Below, piece by piece: positions 31,801-39,177 of a stretch of 39,177 nucleotides of DNA (positions are counted from its first letter, which is position 1; every line of letters starts with the position of its first letter). Below the pieces are notes generated by a model. The model ran no database searches. It was given only the letters and a program-made list of their open reading frames with translations, and had not been told where the DNA came from. Source of the stretch: Byssochlamys sp. IMV 00236 (lineage: Eukaryota > Ascomycota > Eurotiomycetes > Eurotiales > Thermoascaceae). The position numbers and the translations under genes were made by a program. The stretch is from positions 1 through 39,177 of the forward strand of contig MSJH02000555.1 of the NCBI GenBank assembly GCA_001931875.2. The letters are read 5' to 3'.

Positions 31801-34800
31801 ATGTCATCTAAGCAAGAAGAAGAAGCATCAGCATTAAATAAAGAGACTATTTCAGTCGATATGAGAGATAATCTGACAACACCTCACTCTAATCCATCAA
31901 ACCCATTTGCGTTTACACCAGATCAATTATCTGCATTACAGGATCCAAAAAATATATCACTACTTCATGCTTATGGTGGTTTAAATGGTGTATCTAAAGG
32001 ATTACATGCTAATATTCAAAGAGGTCTATCAACTCAATCTACTATTGACTCAAATATCACTCTGAATGAAATCATTTCGGATCAATCACTTGTAAAACAA
32101 TCCAACTTAAACAATGAAACAAATGAACCACTAAGAGATGATGGAAAACCCTTTTATCAACGAAGAGCCATCTTTGGTGAAAATGTATTACCTGCTGTCA
32201 AAGGAAAATCATTACTTCAACTCATGTGGATGGCATTTAATGACAAAACACTTGTAATATACATACAAATATTATCAAAGACCCTATATTCATACCATAT
32301 TAGATTCTATTAGCTGTAGCTGCTATTGTCTCTTTGGCTGTGGGATTATATGAAGATATTGGTCAACCAGAATATGATGCTCAAGGAAATAAGATACCAG
32401 GTGTTAAATGGGTTGAAGGCGTGGCTATCATTGTGGCTATTGTGATTGTTGTCACAGTAGGAAGTGTCAATGACTTTCAAAAAGAAAAACAATTTCGAAA
32501 ATTGAATGCCAAAAAGGAAGATCGAACAGTCAAGGTAATCTATAATGCTTGTATTCCTCTTTGTATATTTAAACTCTATAATAGGCAACACGTGATGGTA
32601 AAACTGTCTTTATTTCCATTTATGATATACAAGTCGGGGACGTCCTTCATCTAGAACCAGGTGATATCGTTGCAGCTGACGGCATATTTATTGAAGGACA
32701 TAACGTTCGATGTGATGAATCGGCTGCAACCGGCGAATCAGATGCTGTTCGTAAACAAACTTTTGAATCCTGCTATCGTCTTTATGCTGAAGAGAACATG
32801 CCCTCATCCAATCTGTTGACAGTACCACAACAAAACACAAGATCTTCTGTGAGCAGCTCAAGCTCTGTTGTCGAAAAGATTCAGATCGATCACCACAAGA
32901 ACTTACCAGATCCTTTCATCATCTCAGGTTCAAAGGTATTAGAAGGTGTCTGCACTTATCTCGTCACTGGTGTTGGTGTTCATTCTTACTTTGGTCGTAC
33001 TATGATGGCCCTTCGTTCAGATAATGAAAGTACTCCTCTTCAAGAAAAGCTCAACGGATTAGCAGCCATGATTGCTAAACTTGGTTCAGCCGCAGGTATT
33101 CTCATGCTCATCGTCTTGCTCATTCGTTATTTCGCTGGTTGGAAATACGGTATTCCTCACTCAGCTACTACCATTGTCTCAAACATTATGGATATTTTCA
33201 TTGTCGTTGTCACTATTGTTGTTGTCGCTGTCCCAGAAGGTTTACCTCTCGCTGTTACATTAGGTAAGAACAAACAATGAATATATTGCTCTTGGCTCAC
33301 TTTTATTGTGACTGTTATTAGCTCTTGCTTATGCTACACAACGTATGCTCAAGGACAACAACCTTGTTCGTGTCCTGGCTGCATGTGAAACTATGGGTAA
33401 TGCAACTACAGTATGCTCTGATAAGACAGGAACACTGACTCAAAACAAAATGACCGTCGTTGCTGGTACTCTGGGATCCTCATTTAGATTCTTGCAAAGC
33501 CCACCTGCTGACCGTGTTGACCTGTATGATATCAACACTCTTGCTCAAAAACTACCTACCCCTGTCATCCAGTTAGTGAATGAAGCAATTTCTATCAATT
33601 CCACAGCATTTGAAAGCACAGATGAGCAAGGAAATCCTTCTTTTGTCGGTAACAAGACAGAAACTGCCCTGCTTCAATTTGCCAAGAACCTCGGATCAGA
33701 CAACTTTCAAGACGTTCGTCAACGATGGCCTGTCATTCAGCTGTTTCCTTTTAGCTCAGAACGTAAGGCCATGGCTACTGTTGTTCGTATGACACTTCCT
33801 TCAGGCAAGGTCATTCATCGTGCTTACGTTAAGGGTGCATCCGAAATCCTGGCTGAACATTGCTCACACATCCTGACCTTGAACGCCGCCAAGTACACTG
33901 ACGCTGATGACATTAAGACACGTGCCTTATCATCCGAAGATAGAAAACGTATAGACAGAGTCATCCAAAGTTACGCCACACGTAGCCTTCGTACTATTGG
34001 TATTGCTTTCCGTGATTTCGAGAACTGGCCTCCTTACAAGGGTCATGAAAAGGTCGTGGGTGAAGAGACAGAAGTGCCTTATGAAGACTTGATTGATAAC
34101 AAGGGATTAACTCTAGTTGGTGTCGTTGGTATTGAAGATCCTCTTCGCCCCGGTGTCAAAGAAGCCGTCAAAGCTTGTCAAAAGGCTGGTGTCTTTATTC
34201 GTATGGTCACGGGTGATAATGTTGTAACTGCCAAGAGTATTGCCAAGCAATGTGGTATCTATACCCCAGGTGGTATCGTAATGGAAGGCCCTGTCTTCCG
34301 TAACTTACCTACACACCAAATGGATGCTATCCTTCCTCGTCTTCAAGTTTTGGCTCGCTCCAGTCCTGAAGATAAGCAGATACTCGTGAGAAGACTTCGT
34401 GAGCTTGGTGACATTGTTGCTGTCACAGGTGATGGTACGAATGATGGCCCTGCCCTTAAACTTGCTGATGTTGGCTTTTCTATGGGTATCACTGGTACAG
34501 AAGTGGCTAAGGAAGCATCCAGTATAATCCTGATGGATGACAATTTTGCCAGTATTGTCAAAGCTATCATGTGGGGTCGCTGTGTTAATGATTCTGTCAA
34601 GAAATTCCTGGAATTCCAAATCACTGTCAACATCACTGCCGTCATACTTACCTTTATCTCTGCTGTTGTCAGTTCAAAGCAAAAGTCTGTATTGACTGCT
34701 GTTCAACTGTTATGGGTTAATTTGATTATGGATACCTTTGCTGCCCTTGCCTTGGCTACTGACCCACCTACCGAAGAGCTCTTAGACCGTCCTCCTGAAG

Positions 34801-35567
34801 CTCGTACGTCACCTTTGATTACATTCAAAATGTGGAAGATGATCATCGGCCAAAGTATATTTCAGATCATTGTCACTGTCGTCTTGTTGTACAGCGATAT
34901 TCTACACTACGAGGCAGATGATCCTATCTTGCAGACAATTGTCTTCAACACCTTTGTCTTTTGCCAGATCTTTAACGAAATCAACTGTCGTCGTATTGAC
35001 TCTCACCTCAATATTTTCCACAACATTCTTTCTAACAAGTTCTTCCTCTTTATCTTCTTCCTTTGTGTCGGCTTACAGAGTATCATTGTTAACTTTGGTG
35101 GTGCTGCCTTCCAAGTGGTTCGCATCGATGGCGTCTCTTGGGCAATCTCTGTCTGTGTTGGACTTATTTCAATTCCTATTGGTGTTGTCATTCGCCTGAT
35201 ACCTGATGAACTCTTTAGTTTTGTCTTCTTCTTTAACCCTAAAGCTCGTCAACGATACCTTGGAAAGAACGAACATTTGGCGTCACCCACAGTGTATGTA
35301 GCTGGAAATGAGCGCATTACATGGAGCAGTGCATTCAATAACGTCCAGTCGGGTTTAGAAAACTTCAAGCATGATGCTGCTCCCAAATACTCTGAAAAAC
35401 GGATTAGTGAAGGTATTGCTGCCTCAATCGTACTTCCTAGTATGGTAGCTACTGCTCCCTCCACAGGCTGGGTACCTTCCAATGATCAAGCCAATGTTGA
35501 AAGTTTTGAAGAAGATAATCAACATACCGTTCTTTCCTCTATCTCTATTGAACAACGATCTCAATAA
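31801..35567 (+). CDS. PMC1: P-type Ca2+-ATPase, plasma membrane/vacuolar (PMC1/PMCA) type
   Basis: Exons 31801-32253, 32304-32534, 32585-33263 and 33322-35567 give 1202 aa. P2B-type features: the N-terminal cytosolic segment, a membrane pair (ILLAVAAIVSLAVGLYED; GVAIIVAIVIVVTVGSVNDF), actuator motif CDESAATGESD, a Ser-rich insertion, PEGLPLAVT in M4, phosphorylation site DKTGTLTQ (about D488), KGASEIL, TGDN and GDGTNDGPALK, then C-terminal membrane spans ending near 35220. The cytosolic tail is about 110 residues and shows no clear calmodulin site. It pumps Ca2+ out of the cytosol, into the vacuole for fungal PMC1, using ATP. A CT/AT-rich 255-bp gap separates it from the SNF2 gene. Confidence 0.96.
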
Positions 35568-35945
35568 TTAATGTTTAATATCCTACTGTAGCTATCCTCA
35601 TATACAATATTCTTTTTCTTTATTCTTATTTAAATCATGTATTATTTCTTCTTTTAATAAGCACAATTCTTTGTAAATAAATTTTATTATGTACCCTCTT
35701 TGATGCTAAATCTACCCAAATGCACTGACTCTCATACACTTTCAGGAAACCGTAGTCACCGAAAAATAATGAACTTGTTTTGAGTTTCTAAAAACTACGA
35801 TGCTACTCAAGGTGCATCTTGCCCTCAATCAGCAACCTTTAAGGCACAATCTAAGGAATATGTATCAATAAAAAGAGAATATTGAGGCGATACTTACGAT
35901 TTAAAAAAAGCCGAAAAAAAGTCAATTTCAGTTAGCAAACAAAGT
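35568..35945. other. 3' flank of the Ca2+-ATPase gene and left flank of the transposon relic
   Basis: This 378-bp AT-rich region holds the terminator of the Ca2+-ATPase gene. The distal end of the Tc1/mariner relic should also lie here, but I could not match a terminal inverted repeat with the other side. I see no gene. Confidence 0.4.
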
Positions 35946-36950
35946 TTACCAGCGAGCGGGCCCTCCTTTGGCCTTTATTACTGCCTTTATACGGTTCGAT
36001 ATATTATCTATAAGCTTACTGATTTTACGCCCTAGTAATATAGTTCCACACATCTCTCACAACCTCCTTCAAGCCTTCCATGGCCCTCACCCCTATTCCA
36101 TTAAGTTTTATCTTTGTCTTCATTTGGTACCAGAGATTTTCAATAGGATTTAAATCAGGCGACTGCGCGGACCACTTCAACTTTTCAAATCCATGCTCTT
36201 CCCTCTACTTTCTTGCATACTTTGCGGTGCGGACAAGCGTATTATCTTTTACAAGGGCTGGAGTTGGCAGGCTGCTGTAAAAATCCAACAAAACTGGTCC
36301 ACACATCCGCTCTACAAAACCCACCGTTGAGCGCTTATCTTTCTTCATAAACACAAGAGGAGTCTTCTTGATGAATATAATGTCTTCCCAAACCATCAAT
36401 GAATACCTCCTACTTTTGAATGTGGGGGCTAGGCAAGCTTTCTCGTATCTTTCTCCAACTTTCTCCATACTCATATTTGCCTAGAGTATGCACCTTATTC
36501 AAATGTAGATTCATCGGTCCAAATTACCTCCCTCCAATTCTCTAGAGCCCGCTTTCTGTACTTCTTTGCAAAGTCTAATCTTGAATTCTTATTCTTCTTG
36601 CTTAAGAACGACTTGTTTGCTGCAATTCTGTTCCAAATCTCATCTTTGTCTTTCCAATCTTGACAGGGAAGAAGTTTATAATTTCTTTCAAAATAGCGAG
36701 ACTACTATTCCTCAATATGATTCGAAACTATCTACGTTCCCTTTGTGAACAATTTCTGAGGGCGTCCGCTGCGTGGTAAAGGAGTGATGGTATATGATTT
36801 TATAAACTTGCGAATTACTCGAGTAACACTTTGGTAATGTCGGCCAATTTGTTATACAATTTGAGCTGGTTTAACTTTTGCAACATGCAATGCAACAATA
36901 AGTTCGCATTAAGTGGTGATTCTCTGAGCTGGTTTAATAGTATTATCCAT
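35946..36950 (-). pseudogene. Tc1/mariner-family transposase relic (DD34E)
   Basis: On the minus strand, fragments of one transposase run in order: an ATG at 36950 (MDNTIKPAQR), a GRPQKL motif, SFLSKKNKNSRLDFAKKY..WREVIWTDES (first Asp), RRYSLMVWEDI, ALVKDNT (second Asp), WSAQSPDLNPIENLWYQ (Glu) and AVIKAKGGPARW at 35946. Counting in frame from KDN to PIE gives 34 residues, hence DD34E. The copy is dead: several stops break the N-terminal third, a stop follows TDESTFE, a TAG lies between the second Asp and the Glu, and a frameshift precedes the C-terminus. I could not find clean terminal inverted repeats. Confidence 0.88.
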
Positions 36951-37388
36951 TTTTAAAAAGAAGAAAGAAATAATTTTTTCTGTAGGGGAAAGTAGTCATA
37001 CACTATCCCAATTTTGAACTGTGAATGAATAAAAATACAGATATGATCATATTACAAACTAACCAACAATTGAATAATTAGTACTATTACCATTACTTTT
37101 ATCTATATTATTAACAAATAAGCAGTTGGTTTTTGTTATGTAAACACGAATATATGAAGTGTTGAACACATTACACGGGTAAGTGATCTTGGTTGTTATC
37201 AATCTTTTCTTTATTATTTCAAACTTGTACTACAATAAAAAGACAATAAAATAACTGAATAAAAAAATTAAACTTTATCTTCTTGAGTGAGATAGGAGAC
37301 AAAGCAGAAACAAGAAAGGGACGAGGAGGGTGGGAGCAACCAAGATCACTTACTCTTGTAATGTGTTCAACACTTCATATATTCATGT
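36951..37388. other. AT-rich spacer between two transposon relics
   Basis: This non-coding AT-rich stretch lies between the Tc1 relic and the DIRS-like relic. Its only clear structure is the inverted repeat described separately. Confidence 0.5.
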
Positions 37389-37398
37389 TTACATAGCA
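37134..37398. repeat. 62-bp inverted repeat with a third partial copy next to it
   Basis: Arm 37134-37195 matches the reverse complement of 37337-37398 with 4 mismatches in 62, around a spacer of about 141 nt. A third, imperfect copy of part of the arm lies in direct orientation at 37397-37430 (CATTACAC...TGATCTCGGTTGTTG). The inner arm overlaps the last codons of the tyrosine-recombinase relic. DIRS elements have inverted ends plus an internal region complementary to them, so these may be the element's right end. A MITE is the alternative. Confidence 0.8.
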
Positions 37399-38289
37399 TT
37401 ACACTTCGTAAGACGTGATCTCGGTTGTTGGTCCAGAGTAGATACATTAAAATTGATAGAAGTCGCGGAGGACAGTCGATAGTAGTGCTCAAAAATATCA
37501 CGGGAAGATCAGGAGCCATGAGCAACGATGTTGCCCACTGAGACACCTGCTTGTGCTGCAAGAGTGGCAGCGAGTTCACGAGCCTTTGGTGCAGGGACTT
37601 GAGCCGGCTTTTCCACTCTGACCATAATCTGCTTGATGTAGTGTGAAATGCGTTCGGCGCCTATGGGAATGTTGTGATATTGTATGGAGCGAAGTAATCG
37701 ATGCAGTTGTTGATTGGGAAAGACAGGATGTTCCGTAATGCAAGTAGAGTAGGCGATGCGGAGTTTGTGGGCTTCAAAGGCTGCCACAAGACACAAAAGA
37801 GATGTTGTGGTATGGGTGAATAGTAATAGTCTTGACGATGCGTTGACCGCGTCGCTTCTCTTTGGGGGTGATGATGATGAGGGAAAGCATGCCGTCGGAC
37901 GAAACACTTGTAGCATGTAAATCGACACGTTCCAGGTCGGAAGGGCGAAGGAAGCCTGCCATGGCTAAGAGCCAGCAGAATATTGGCGGTTAATTTCTCC
38001 TCGGTGATAGTGATATTTGGGCCCAGAGTGAGAAGAAACTCGATTGCTGGTGAGATGTCGTACGTTCAACGTTTAGTGGGTTGGATAGTTTGAGAACGAA
38101 GGGCTTTCATAAACTCCAGGTAAATCGTGGAAGTGCGAATGTCGTTTTGATCGTCTGTGGAGAACGTAGAGAGGATGACAGAGGCGTAAGTGTGGAGTGC
38201 AGAGACTTTCAATTTGCGAACGGTGTGTTGATCGGCAAGATAGTTGACTAGCTGCGTAGGTGAAGGATCTAAAGGATCATAGTAGCGGG
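37389..38289 (-). pseudogene. Tyrosine recombinase relic of a DIRS-like retroelement
   Basis: Minus-strand frames together spell one phage-integrase-like recombinase: DPSPTQLVNYLADQH (core-binding part), AGFLRPSDLERVDL (catalytic Arg box), IIITPKEKRRG, CLVAAFEAHK, ISHYIK, ARELAATLAAQAGVSVGNIVAHGS, then SSRDIFEHYYRLS with the candidate nucleophile Tyr, ending at 37389. It is inactive. There is a TGA at 38066-38068, a frameshift just before the Arg box (near 37960), another near 37810, and a TGA at 37509-37511 where relatives have Trp. DIRS-group retrotransposons carry such a recombinase downstream of RT-RNase H, matching the order here. Confidence 0.82.
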
Positions 38290-39177
38290 TGTCACATCAC
38301 ATTTTGTAGACTTGTTGGCGATAACCGTACTGGGACTTGGTGTGATGTTGGGAAACGCCGATTGTCTTGCGTGCGTCAAGAGTGAGGAGTGATCGGTGTT
38401 GTCTATTGCTTATAAGTTCCAAGCTAACATTGTCCACCTGTTGTTCTTCTATATCAACTGGCAATCGTTCTTGTTGCTGACCAGCATGTGGTGAGGTAGC
38501 GTGACAGGTGATTGTTCGGTCAACTGAAGTGCTAGAGAATACCAAGGCGCCGACGGCCAATTGGGTGTTATAAGAGTCGCCGGCTGTGGATGTCTTATTA
38601 ATCGTTGTAATGTCGGGAGTATCAGATTCCAAGGAGGAGCCAGATACAGGCGACCAGGAATATTGTTCCAAGGTTTCGAGAACGCATTCGTCCAAACAGG
38701 CTGAGGATGGTAGTCCCAGGACACAGAGGTTGAGAGGTGTTTGTTCTGGGATGAAGCGAATAGGTCGATGGAATGCGGACCTCATAGTTGATTGAACCAT
38801 TGGAAAGTCCGACGCGGTAAGCTCCATTCTACCTGTTGGCAGAGCTGATGTGACGGTGCATCTGCGGGATTGCAAGCTGATGAACCATATAGCGTCGAGA
38901 GACGAACAGAGTGACGAAAGTAATAAGTCCATATACGCATCGCCAAGGGAGGTCCTCCACTACCCTTCCAAGTTTGCACATCCACTGGGTTATACCGCGA
39001 CTAGTAGATGAAGGAGTAGTATAGGGGACCATGGGAAGGCAGAAGGGGTGACTAACCACGAGAAGGGTATGTAAGACTACATGATAAGAAGGATATCCAG
39101 GGAAGACAGCTTTGTCCAGGTTGGAGGGGTATGGTCATGGAGGTGAGAGGCTTTTAAAAGACCAAGGTAAGGACAGG
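38290..39177 (-). mobile_element. DIRS-like retroelement remnant: RNase H-side region, cut by window edge
   Basis: Upstream of the recombinase on the minus strand, one frame reads VDVQTWKGSGGPPLAMRIWTYY, ACNPADAPSHQL, EWSLPRRTFQWF, then GPHSIDLFAS, followed by PQPVWTNAFSKPW and LAPPWNLILPTLQRL. The order NPADAPS - WSL - GPHxIDLFAS - W.A.. - PPW.LI is the end of RNase H and the linker found in DIRS-type pol proteins. A TGA at 38782-38784 sits directly before GPHSIDLFA, where the family has Trp. The reverse transcriptase itself would lie beyond 39177. The last ~170 bases of the window show no readable frame. Confidence 0.75.

Noticed and set aside
38586..38795. Plus-strand frame over the DIRS remnant
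   Set aside because: It is the antisense shadow of the recognisable minus-strand RNase H-side sequence.

Overview
This looks like a nuclear contig piece from an early-diverging fungus, most likely Mucoromycota (Mucorales or close relatives). The DNA is AT-rich, genes are densely packed, and most genes carry several introns of about 45-65 nt with GTAAGT-like donors and TAG/CAG acceptors. The gene set includes a WNK kinase, a cyclin-Q-type cyclin and a DIRS-like tyrosine-recombinase retroelement, none of which is expected in yeasts. All product names come from reading the translated exons; no database search was possible. Exon joins were checked for reading frame, and most place the splice inside recognisable family motifs.

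Layout. 1-1228 (-): CAF40/CNOT9 of the CCR4-NOT complex, cut by the left edge. 1800-3759 (+): WNK kinase. 4072-5585 (+): UTP7/WDR46. 5733-9371 (+): eIF5B. 9640-10616 (+): EMG1/NEP1. 10944-11536 (-): DIPP-like Nudix hydrolase. 12166-13265 (+): cyclin Q/FAM58-like. 13295-15093 (-): class I (RPD3-type) histone deacetylase. 15432-16139 (-): mitochondrial adrenodoxin-type ferredoxin. 17167-20684 (+): SPX-ankyrin-GDPD protein (GDE1/PHO81 family). 20867-23264 (-): TBC-domain Rab-GAP-like protein. 24126-27551 (+): large disordered tryptophan-rich protein that I do not recognise. 27840-31545 (+): RAD5/ULS1-class SNF2 ATPase. 31801-35567 (+): PMCA-type Ca2+-ATPase.

The right end, from about 35.9 kb, is a transposon graveyard: a broken Tc1/mariner DD34E transposase, a 62-bp inverted repeat, and a decayed DIRS-like retroelement that runs off the window.

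Themes. UTP7, eIF5B and EMG1 lie head-to-tail and all act in small-subunit biogenesis or subunit joining. The SPX-domain GDE1 and the DIPP-like Nudix protein both belong to families tied to inositol pyrophosphates. The most novel object is the tryptophan-rich protein. Its many Ser/Thr/Ala-Trp motifs in disordered sequence resemble Argonaute hooks and the GW182 motifs that dock into CNOT9, and a CNOT9 gene lies at the other end of the window. Several recognisable enzymes also depart from family rules: a Nudix box lacking one key Glu, a TBC domain without its Gln finger, a SNF2 protein with a tiny Cys knuckle where a RING is expected, and a WNK with an altered chloride-pocket motif.
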